64,000 nucleotides of DNA from Prorocentrum cordatum (lineage: Eukaryota > Sar > Dinophyceae > Prorocentrales > Prorocentraceae), in the NCBI GenBank assembly GCA_963575745.1, contig CAUYUJ010016700.1, forward strand, positions 60,087 through 124,086, in the 5' to 3' direction. The notes beneath the pieces are model-generated. The model was not told where the DNA came from. It made no database searches and worked only from the letters and a program-made list of their open reading frames with translations. Within the stretch, counting starts at the first letter, position 1. Every line of letters starts with the position of its first letter. The position numbers and the translations under genes were made by a program. Positions 31,573 through 40,820 of the stretch are shown here, one piece after another.

Positions 31573-31575
<3 letters not shown>
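30770..31575. mobile_element. Foldback element 1 with long inverted arms
   Basis: Left arm (about 30790-30940): ACAGGGGTGGAGGAGGAGGG, CACTTCCTTCGCGCGAAAC, TTTTCCGTTGGACTCAATG. Right arm (about 31370-31555) carries the same blocks inverted: CCAACGGGAAACC, TTCGCGCGAAGGAAGCGG, CCCCTCCACCTCCACCCCTG. A second, inner inverted pair (31040-31115 and 31260-31330, with GGTTTTCAGG / CCCGAAAACC) lies between. GA/CT tracts flank both ends. No transposase is encoded; class unknown. Confidence 0.75.
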
Positions 31576-31606
<31 letters not shown>

Positions 31607-31650
31607 GTACTATCTCTCTCTCTTTCTCTCTCTTTCTCTCTCTTTCTCTC

Positions 31651-31683
<33 letters not shown>

Positions 31684-31735
31684 AGTTATGTAGTGTTTGT
31701 CTCTCTCTCTCTCTCTCTATCTTTATTTTGAACAA
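31576..31735. repeat. (CT)n microsatellite
   Basis: Nearly pure CTCTCT with TTTCTC interruptions, flanking foldback element 1. Confidence 0.97.
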
Positions 31736-31737
31736 GA

Positions 31738-32005
31738 AAAAAAGGAATCGGTAGGAATCCATTTGAGTCAAATCGATCAGAAGGGATCAATAAGGATCAC
31801 TGGAAATTAATAGGAAACCATAGGAACGACTCATCCATAATCAAAGAGAATCAATCGGACCCTGGTGAAGCATAGTGATTCCTATTGATTCCGTACAATT
31901 CCTGATACTTTCATTGCGACTCATTCCTGATAATTTCTGATGGTTCCAAATGATTCCTGTTGATTCCTGTTGATTCCTACCGACTCTGTTTAGTGTGAAG
32001 ATACA
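31738..32005. repeat. GAATCGGTAGG / ATTCCTGTTG decanucleotide array
   Basis: The first half reads in the GGAATCAATA sense and the second half in the ATTGATTCCT sense, so the word orientation flips near 31870. Confidence 0.75.
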
Positions 32006-32014
32006 ACTCAGAAA

Positions 32015-32420
32015 GAGAGGAGAGAGAGAGAGAGAGACCGACAGACAGGGGTGGAAAAGGAGGGGGCCACTTCCTTCGCGCGAGGGTTGATTGGTTTCCC
32101 GCTGGAGTTGATTGATTCTTCACTGGTGATCACAGGTTTCCTCCATGTCTGGCCACGAAACCTTCAAGACTACCACAGAAGGAAAAACAACAACAAAACC
32201 TGTGAGACTACCGAAGAAAACAAAACGTCCAAGGTTTTCGGGATCCCAGGCAGGAGGTTCACAGATTGCGCTGTCCAAAATTAAGAACCAGTAAGTGTCA
32301 TCAAGTCCAACAGGAAGCCACAAATCCTTCACACTCTCTCAAAAAGCCCAAACTCCAAAAAAGCTTCGTTCGGAAGGCATGGCCCTCTCCTCCACCCCTA
32401 TCTTTCAGTCTCTCTCCCTC
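32015..32420. mobile_element. Foldback element 2 (shorter)
   Basis: Left arm ACAGGGGTGGAAAAGGAGGG, GGCCACTTCCTTCGCGCGAG, GGTTTCCCGCTGGAGTTGAT; right arm GTCCAACAGGAAGCC, CTTCGTTCGGAAGGCATGGC, CCTCTCCTCCACCCCTAT. Same arm blocks as element 1. GA repeats lie to the left and CT repeats to the right. Confidence 0.7.
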
Positions 32421-32500
32421 TATCTCTCTGTCTTTATTTGTTTCTCTCTCTCTCTCTCGTACTCTCTCTCTCTCTCTTTCTGTATCTCTCTGCACAATAA
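32400..32500. repeat. (CT)n microsatellite
   Basis: CT repeats with TTT and TAT interruptions. Confidence 0.9.
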
Positions 32501-32514
32501 GAAATTACAAGAAA

Positions 32515-32885
32515 GAGGGAATCGGAAATAATCAATACGAATTAACAGGAACCAAGAGGAATCACAAGAAATCAACCAGAACAAATACGAACGATTAGGA
32601 ACCACTAGGTATCGTTCACAATCAATAAGAATCGACCGGGACCAAAAGGAATCACTAGGAATCGACTGGAATCCGTAGGAATCACTAGGAACCAATCATG
32701 TGAAGGCATACAAATGAATAGGAATCAATACGAATCAATAGGAATTGACAGGAATCAGTACGAACCAGTAGGAACAAGTAGGAAGCATTAGCAACCAAGA
32801 GGAGCCACTAGGAATCAATAATAATCGATAGGAATCAATCGTAATCAGTCTGAATCAGTCAGAAACAATGAGAACCCACAGTAAT
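32515..32885. repeat. AGGAATCAAT decanucleotide array (inverted sense)
   Basis: AGGAATCACTAGGAATCGAC-type words, the reverse complement of the ATTGATTCCT words at 29.9-30.7 kb. Confidence 0.85.
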
Positions 32886-32999
32886 CAAACCAATCAAACA
32901 GAACAGGGAATTCATAATCCTTGTGCTTATCCCCACACACACAGAAACAACTCGGTCGAGAAGCAAACAAAGTAGATGGGGAGAAGAGAAGATAGGATG

Positions 33000-33072
33000 A
33001 GGTATGCCCCTGTGGGGAGATACCATATATATGTATACATATATATATACACATGTGTGCATGCATCGCCCT

Positions 33073-33110
<38 letters not shown>

Positions 33111-33254
33111 GACACACTCACTATCTCAATATCAGTGTTTACTTGTGTGTCTCTCTCTCTCTCTATATATATGGTTGTTGTGGTTCTCTACATAGAATGC
33201 GTTAATGCATGAATGCGTAGATGTATGTTTATCTGCATGCATGTGTAAATGTGG

Positions 33255-33286
<32 letters not shown>

Positions 33287-33465
33287 CACCCTCTCTCCCT
33301 CTTTCTCCACGAATCCAAAGATGTGCGTACACCCATAACCAGAGGCAAAGGAGGCAGAGTAAAAAGAAGGTATATATCTCTCTCTCTTTGCGCGCTCACT
33401 CTCTCTCTCTCTATCTAATTCCTTATCTCTCTCTCTCTCTCTCTCTCTCACGTATGTGGCAAAGG
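33000..33465. repeat. (TA)n and (CT)n microsatellite cluster
   Basis: TA-rich runs at 33025-33050 and 33255-33282; CT runs at 33078-33108, 33150-33165, 33375-33412 and 33425-33449. Confidence 0.9.
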
Positions 33466-33474
33466 AGGGGTAAA

Positions 33475-34070
33475 AAGGGGATAACCACCTGGACTCTATC
33501 TGATCGTTTCCGCTTGAATTTTCATTGACACCCTATCCGATTCCATGGGGGCTGCTCCAACTCTAGTGGCGTCCTTTTGGGATCCGAGTCGAACGCAATA
33601 GGGGTCTTCAGGCCCGGTCTTATCGCTCATCCTCACCCTCGTCCTGTCGCTTGTCCTTCTCATCATCAATCTATCCTTCTTCCCCTCAGGCATCTTCTGA
33701 CCCAGGTCGTCGATCCAGACCCGGGTCAGTCGGGCCCTGCAAAATCCTGCGGGATCCTGCACCCAAACCCAGGTCAGTGCGCATCTGGCCATGCAGGATC
33801 CTGCAAGATCTGTGCTCTGGCTGACCCCCGTTGGCACCGACCCCCGTCTCTTGAGCCCCGATTCGGGTTACAACTCGGGCCTCCGGCGGCAATCCGGAAC
33901 AATACGGGCAGCCCCTGACGCCTCTCGAGGAGGCGCAGCTGCTGGGAAGCACTCCGAGGCTTGAAGACCGCCGAGAACCGACGAAGATGCCTGAAAACCT
34001 CGGACCCCGAACATTCTCCCTCCTCCTCCTCCGAGCCCCGACCCGTCCGACGCTTCTCCTCGCCGGAGAG
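33475..34070. other. No supported gene
   Basis: Short duplicated words (CAGGATCCTGCA, ACCCAGGTCAGT) at 33715-33810; otherwise nothing recognisable. Confidence 0.45.
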
Positions 34071-34189
34071 GTAGGTGAGCATGGGGCGAGGCGTAAAGAA
34101 GGAACGAGGAGGAAGAGGAAGAGCGGGGGAAAGGAGGAGGAGGAGGAGGAGGGGGAGGAAAGGGAGGCGGAAGAGGAGGAGGAGGTGGA

Positions 34190-35690
34190 GGAGGGGGAGG
34201 GGGAGGAGGAGTGATAGAATGACGATGATGGGGATGACGAGGACGATGAGAACGAGGAAGGCGACGGCAGAGGGAGGGAAAGGAAGGAGAGGCTGGACGA
34301 GAGAGCACGGAGGATCGGGAGGAGGAGGAGGACGACGAGGACGGCGGAGAATGAGAAGAGGGGCGACGGGCGAGGCCGGGCCGCAGCACGATGAGGATGA
34401 TGGCGATGACTACGGGGATGTGGATGAGTGATTGAAGAGGGTCAGGAAGAAGATGCAGAAGGGGATCCTCCTCCTCCTCCTCCTCCAACCCCTCCTCCTC
34501 CTCCTACTCCTCCTCCTCCTCCTCCTCCTCCTCCTCCTCCTCCTCCCTCCTCCTCCTCCTCCACCTCCTCCTCCCTCCCGTTCCTCCTCCCGTTCCTCCT
34601 CCTCCTCCTCCTCCGTTTCCTCCTCCTCCTCCCCCTCCTCCTCCTCCTCCTCCCGGTGAGGAGGGATGGGGGTCGGCGTGAGGATCAGCAGCAAGACGGC
34701 CGAAGACGAGGAGGACGATGATCAGGAGGATGAGGGGGACTAGGGCCACGATGACTAATGTGGTGGCAAGGAGGACGATGATCAGGATAAGGCCAATGCT
34801 GCAGCGGAGGAAGGACACGAGGATAGGGAGGAAGATGGTCAGGATAAGAGCACCACTGCAGAAGCTTCCTCCCCACACCTCTCATCCTCGCCCTGATCAT
34901 GTCACTTGTCCTCCTCATCTTCAGACCGATCTCCTCGTCCCCTTCCTCGACTCATAGGAGAGGTCGGGGAGGAGGGAAGAGAGGAGAGGAGGCAGAAGAG
35001 GAATGCACCCCTCCGAAATTGAGGTTGGTCGTAACTCTCACGAAAGCCGGTGTAAGAGGCGCATGCAGACGAGGAAAGCCGCGATGGTGATGATGGGGAT
35101 GATGGGCCCTCATATAGTAATGGTGATAGGGAGTGATGAGGATGATGAGGACGAGAAAGAGGACTAATGAGAGTGGGAGGTGGAAGAAGAGAGGATGGAT
35201 GAGAGAGTACGGAGGATCAGGAGAGGGAGGAGGAGGACGACGACTACGGAGGAGAAAGAGGGGCGAAGCGATGACCAGCAGCAACACGATGAGGATGATG
35301 ACGATGATTATGAGGATGTGGATAAGGCATTGAAGAGGGTCAGGAGGAAGACGCGGAAGAGGACGGTGAGGAGGGATGGGGGGCGACGTGAGGATAAGCA
35401 GCAAGACGGCCGAAGACGAGGAGGACGATGATCAGGAGGATGAGGGGGATCAGGACCACGAGGACTAACATCATGATAAGGAGGACGATGATCGGGATAA
35501 GGCCAGTGCTGCAGCAGAGGAAGACCATCAGGGTAGGGAGGAAGATGGCCAAGATAAGAATGAAGCAGAGGTTCCTTCCTGTATCTCTCATCCTCGCCCC
35601 GATCATGTCACTTGTCCTCCCCATCATCAGATATTTCGCCTCGTCCGCCCACTCTACTCACAAGAGAGGTAGGAGCGGAGGGAGGAGAGA
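34190..35690. repeat. Tandem duplication of a ~0.7-0.9 kb GA-rich unit
   Basis: Collinear blocks occur twice: GAGGATGATG..GATGTGGAT (34395 and 35290), ATTGAAGAGGGTCAGGA (34432 and 35330), GCAAGACGGCCGAAGACGAG (34691 and 35401), GATAAGGCCA (34786 and 35497), ATCATGTCACTTGTCCTCC (34896 and 35603). The first copy carries an extra (TCC)n block at 34470-34655, which explains the spacing change from ~900 to ~710. Confidence 0.85.
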
Positions 35691-35796
35691 GAAGGAGGGA
35701 GGGGAGAAGACCATTCCTCCGCAGCTGAGGTTGGTCTTAACTCTCGTGCCGGCCGTTGAGAGGTGAGCACGCGGATGAGGAGAAACGCGACGGTGC

Positions 35797-35801
35797 TGAT
35801 T

Positions 35802-35849
<48 letters not shown>

Positions 35850-35850
35850 C

Positions 35851-35948
<98 letters not shown>
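35797..35948. repeat. (GAT)n microsatellite
   Basis: About 50 GAT units with a single TGC variant near 35849. Confidence 0.98.
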
Positions 35949-36197
35949 GGCCCTGGGGTGCGTTATGACTAAGACTTCGAAGCGAATCCGGCGGTGGCGA
36001 CGAGGGCCTCAAAGGAATCCCAAAAAGGGGAAAACGAGGGAAGGGTAGCCCCAGCCCCATCCGACTTGCGTTCCATCCGAGGTCCACCATCGTGTGGCCA
36101 GGGCCCCTGACCCCGATGTCGCCCCGGATCTGGCTGGTGGACGACGCCTGGTGGGTCTGTTTTCCACCGCCACCACCAGAAGTAGGACGGGGAGGGG

Positions 36198-36312
36198 GTC
36201 CTCCTCCTCCTCCTCCTCCTCCTCCTCCTCTTCCTCCTCCCCCTCCTCCTCCTCCTCGTCCTCCTCGTCCTCCTCCTCCTCCTGCTCCTCCTCCTCATCC
36301 TGCACCTCCTTC
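36198..36312. repeat. (TCC)n tract
   Basis: TCC repeats with CGT, CAT and TGC variants. Confidence 0.9.
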
Positions 36313-36539
36313 CCCCTCCAACGTATGGTGGTGGTGGTGGAAAACAGCCCACAAACGCCTGCGCGCGGCCGCCTTGGCTCTGGCCCCGAGGGGCCGAACT
36401 CATGGCGGCGAAGGGGGGCTGCGCGCGCGACTCCGAGGCGGGCCCCCCTCTCGCGGGAGCCCGGCGCCGAGGCCCCTCTTCGGGCCGGCTGGGGCAAAAG
36501 CGGCGGCGGCGCGGGAACTGACGTGCGACAGTCAAAGAT

Positions 36540-36705
36540 GGCACAGTCGGACCCAGGACAGAAGAGCATCTTTCAAGGACATGAGACCCTCCGTCGGCCA
36601 AAACACAGAAGGCAGCCAAGGGTACTAGTTCCAGGATGCACCAGAACATCCAACAAACACGAAGAACAGCAGGGTACCCTCCCCGAACCGACCTCGATCT
36701 TACAC
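36540..36705 (+). mobile_element. Dispersed repeat B, copy 1
   Basis: CAGTCGGACCCAGGACAGAA, ACATGAGACCCTCCGTCGGC, CCAAAACACAG, CCAACAAACACGAAGAACA and GGGTACCCTCCCCGAACCGA match 41745-41910 in order. No terminal repeats are obvious. Confidence 0.75.
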
Positions 36706-36709
36706 CTAC

Positions 36710-37190
36710 TCGAAAAGTCCGCATGTCTGCAACTCGTTGCCCCATGCTGAATCAACTCTGGCCCCCAATGAGATGCCAATGCTCTTTGATTCCAACGCCC
36801 CTGCTGTGAGGAAAGATCATACTGTGCGTGTGCGTGAATGCAACATTGGGCACCCGAAAGGCTTGCCGCTCTTGTCACACACACACACACACACACCGAG
36901 TTTATAGTTTCAAAATTTGCTGTATCGCCAGGAGGGGCAGCTGGCGCCGCAGAGAGCTTGGATAGCGGGCTTCCGGCGACAGGAGGCTGGGGGCCGACTC
37001 AGAGCGGACTTTGGGTGGCAGGTGGCTGAGGGCCGACTTGGAGCGGACTTCAGGCGGCGGCGGCGGCGGCCATCGGCCCCCTCGGCAGCAGGCCTTCTGC
37101 TGCGCCGTCTCCGGCGGGCCAGGGAGAGGGGAATAATGGGCTTAATTTCCACCATCACTATCATGGGTAGCACGGGGGAGAGGGGAGGAT
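36710..37190. other. No supported gene; short CA tract
   Basis: (CA)n at 36878-36895 and a doubled GGCCGACT(C/T)(A/G)GAGCGGACTT word at 36990-37050. No coding call. Confidence 0.45.
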
Positions 37191-37196
37191 GGGGGG

Positions 37197-39275
37197 TCCT
37201 CCTCCTCCTCCTCCTCCTCCTCCTCCTCCTCCTCGTCCTCCTCCTTCTCCTCTTCCTCCTCCTCTTCCTCCTTCTTCTCCTCCCCCCCTCCTACCTATAG
37301 TCATGGTGATGCAAAATCGGCCCATCAGGAAAGGGTGGGCGCCATAAGCAGTCCGCGGCACCATCCGCGAACGGACGATGCCGAAGGCCGCAAGCGGAGG
37401 AGGAGGGGGGAGGGGGGGGAGGAGGAGGAGGAGAGAGAGGGGGAGCGGGAGGGGGAGGGGGAGGGGAGGGAGGAGGAGGAGGGTGAGGAGGAGCAGGAGG
37501 AGGAGGAGGAGGAGGAGGTCTCGCAGAAGGCGTACGTGCAGCAGCCACCGTGCCTGGCCACGGGCATCCTGGGCCCGGCAGCGTGCAGACGCCTTCAGGG
37601 CGGGGCCGGCAGAGTCTGCACACCATCCGGAGGCACAGGATGGGCCATGGGCCATGGCATCCACTCACCACCGGTGGAAGGGGACCACCCCCCCTTCCTC
37701 CTCCTCCTCCTCCTCCTCCTCCTCCTCCTCCTCCTCCTCCTCCTCCTCCTCCTCCTTGTCCACTGTCTCTTCCTCCTCCCTCCTCTTCGCCCTTCTCCTC
37801 CTCCTCCTCCTCCTCCTCCTCCTCCTCCTCCTCCTCCTCCTCCTCCTCCGTCTGGGCGAACGCCTGGTGGAGACTCTCCTGGGCGCAGAGCCGGCAGGCG
37901 GCGTCAAAGGACAAGTCCTGGAGCAGATGCTGCAGGCGTCGCGGGAGGAGGCAGGGCGATGAGGGCAGGTAGTGCGAAGGCACCGCGGCAGCAGGTGCGA
38001 GGGCCCGCGGGGGTTCGTTCGAGCTTCCTCATCCTCCTCGACGGTGAAATGCGGCTGGTCGGGCCTCTCTCCTCCTCTCCCTCCTTCTCCTCCGCCTCCT
38101 CCTCCTCCTCCTCCTCCTCCTCCTCCTCGTCCTCCTCCTCCTCCTCCTCCTCCTCCTCCGCCTCCGCCTCCGCCTCCTCCTTCTCCTCCCCCTCCGCCTC
38201 CGCCTCCGCTTCTTAGACGGCAAAGCTGCACAGGCTGGGTTGGATGAGACAGCCAACTCCGACGATCGACATCTGCGTCTGCGACCAGCTGCACACCACC
38301 CTCCACGAAAGGTAGCGTCACGTGCGCCAGCCCGCGGGGCAGGGCTTGAAGGGCTCGTGGATCAGAAAGTGAGGCACTGAACTCAACATGCAGTCGATCA
38401 CGGCGGCGCCGGTGCAGGCGCTTATGAAGAGAACGTCCAGAGACCGCTGGGCGCATGCACAGAATCCTTGGCCGCGAATGTGTGGTTTGTGGTGCTGCAC
38501 TATGCGACCGCGGGCGAGGCTCGACAGCAAGGAGGCGGCGCCAGACGACCTCTCTGGGGAGTACAAGACAGGTTGGGGACGGACAGGCATCGCAAGGTTG
38601 TTTGTCAAACGCCCGTCGAGCATCGACGCAACGCAGGACGGCGAGGCATAGTCCAGAGAGTGGCGGGGCGGAATGCGAGGGGGACGGTCTGCCCAAAGAG
38701 CCAAGACGTCGTTGCCCTGCCCCTGGGGGACAGAGCCCGCACCGCAAGTCGGGATGCCCCCCCAGGGACGCGTGCGCCTCGAGGCATGCACGAGACCTGG
38801 CAGGACCTCCTCCTCCTCCTCCTCATCATCATCATCATCCTCATCCTCTTCCTCCTCCTCCTCCTCCTCCCTCCTCCTCCTCCTCCTCCTACTCCTCCTC
38901 CTCCTTCTCCTCCTCTACATCGATCATGCGACGTGTGCCAGTGTGAGCATTCTGGCTGGTTCCCCCAATAGCGGAAGAGGCGGCACTGCGGCCTCGTCCG
39001 CGCGGAGAGCAGCTTCTCTGGGGCCGTGGACTGGCCAGCGACCCCGGAGGAGGCGGCGCAAGAGCAGGAGCAGAAGCAGGAGCAGGAAGGGACGAAGGAG
39101 CGGGAGGAGGAGGAGGAGGAGGGGGAGGAGGAGATGAAGGAGCGGGAGGAGGAGAAGATGAAGGAGCGGGAGGAGAAGGAGGCGGAGGAGGAGGAGATGA
39201 AGGAGATGAAGGAGCGGGAGGAGGAGAAGATGAAGGAGCGGGAGGAGGAGGAGGAGGCGGAGGCGGAGGCGGAGA
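37197..39275. repeat. Cluster of six (TCC)n / (GGA)n blocks with strand switches
   Basis: TCC on the plus strand at 37197-37290, 37695-37850, 38070-38215 and 38810-38915; GGA at 37400-37520 and 39085-39270. The short unique islands between them include the exon at 38330-38722 and weak minus-strand hints near 37560-37660 and 37860-37970. Confidence 0.85.
38330..38722 (-). CDS. Coding-like exon of an unknown gene
   Basis: It begins after a strong acceptor (CTCTGTCCCCCAG) at 38723. The frame reads GQGNDVLALWADRPPRIPPR, then LDGRLTNNLAMPVRPQPVLY, SPERSSGAASLLSSLARGRI, GFCACAQRSLDVLFISACTG and AAVIDCMLSSVPHFLIHEPF, about 130 residues of balanced composition between (GGA)n blocks. It reaches an in-frame stop soon after KPCPAGWRT, so a donor (perhaps GCGCAC|GTGACG) probably precedes it. 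The hydrophobic LFISACTGAAVIDCML could be a buried or membrane helix. A possible next exon lies at 38225-38290. No family was recognised. Confidence 0.45.
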
Positions 39276-39314
39276 GTTCGGGGTACGGATCATGGGGCTG
39301 CGTCGGGCCAACTG

Positions 39315-39600
39315 GGGCGATGCGTAAGGCACACTGAGACAGCGATGGGGACAGTTTGGAGCCATCTAGATGGGTGCGTGCATGGATGGTTGCGAAGGGG
39401 CACGGATCGATGTATGCATGCGTGGACAAATGGATAGATTGACGGGTGTGTTGATAGATGCATGGGATACATGTATGACTACCTTGGACAATTGAATGCA
39501 TAGATGAATGAATGATGAACGATCGGATTTGCGTATGGACGGATGCACCGTTGGATTGGTGCATGGACGGGACGAATATGGACGCATGCGTGTAGACTTG
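39315..39600. repeat. Degenerate GGAT/GATG array
   Basis: GATGGATGG, ATGCATGCGTGGAC, ATAGATG and GAATGAATGATG words at 4-bp-related spacing. Confidence 0.7.
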
Positions 39601-39604
39601 AAAA

Positions 39605-40815
39605 CAGACCTAGATCGTGCTAGGACCTAAGCGCACGTAGCGCGCGCAGCCTTCCCGAGTGTGATGCTCGATCGGAAGTGCGCCAGGTATGACTTTTCGC
39701 TAGCTGCCCAGTGGGGCATCTCAGGTTGTAGCTGAGCGCTACGGGCTTGTGGAAGGTAGACGACTCGCCACAAGAAAGCCGTTTCCATCAGCTACTCCGC
39801 ATCGCACAGGGACAGCCTGGGGTATGGGCAGCTGCCCTCCGCCATTGTCAATCGGGTCAAACCTGGTTCTCGGCTTGGCTTGTAGCTCTAATCGGCTCTG
39901 TATCATCCTCAGGTCCCGCCTCGTCCTACATTCTCCCCTGCTGGGGTCCCCGACAGCGTTGACGCAAGAGGCGCCACTGCGATCTCAAGAGGGCACATAA
40001 TGCTGTTGTTTTCTGGCACTCTGAAGGGGTGGGAGGACGAGGGAAAGGGGCGGGGAGGAGGAGGAGGATCTTGAATCGTGATGTCTAAGGTGTGGTGGCC
40101 TAGTCTGGACCTCTCTCTCTCTCTCTCTCTAGATGCATCGGACCTCCAGAGACCTCCAGAGACTTCTGGGGCCTCTAGAGATCTCCCAAGAAATCAAAGG
40201 TGGGGGAGAAGGAGATGGAGGAGCACTCTATTGTGCCCGTCGATAGCCACTCCTCAGAGTCTTCAGCAGACGAGGCCCCAGTGCACGAGCACCACCCACG
40301 CGGAGCAGCAGAGAAGAGAAAGAGGGGGGATGAGGCGGGAGGGGAGGCAGCAAGCAGAAAGGAGAGGGACTGCAGACGGGAGAGCAGAGGAGAGCAGCGG
40401 AGAGAGGTGGGGTGGGAGAGGCGGAAAGGGCAATACGTAAGAGGGACCTCTCCCCCGGGTGCGCTCTGACTAGAAAGTCGAGGCGAATCCTGCCGTGGCG
40501 ACGAAAGCTCTCCAAGACGGGCACCAGTATCGATATCTGCTCCTCCTCTGAGCAAGAGGAGCAGAAGAGGAGAGGAGCAAGCAGCAAGCAGAAATGCGAG
40601 AACGCCCACGAACCTGAGTATACTTATCTCGGGCATGCCCCCCTACAGGCGGACCTAGGACGGAAGATCAAACAATCATAAAACAGAATCACAAATAGTC
40701 AAAATTATTCTTAAAAAATCGTCCCCTGACATTGTTTGACAATTTTCGAACATTCCTCCTGTAGAGGGACACGCCCGACTTAAAACTACACCAGCCTCGT
40801 GCGGCGGGCACGAGG
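39605..40815. other. No supported gene; (CT)n at 40109-40130
   Basis: Lies downstream (3') of PSF1. A minus 153-codon frame at 40175-40636 and a plus frame at 39747 have no recognisable features. Part may be the PSF1 3' untranslated region. Confidence 0.4.
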
Positions 40816-40820
40816 AGGCC

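Noticed and set aside
37335-38216. Glu/Gly- or Ser/Leu-rich frames over TCC/GGA blocks
   Set aside because: Pure trinucleotide translations.
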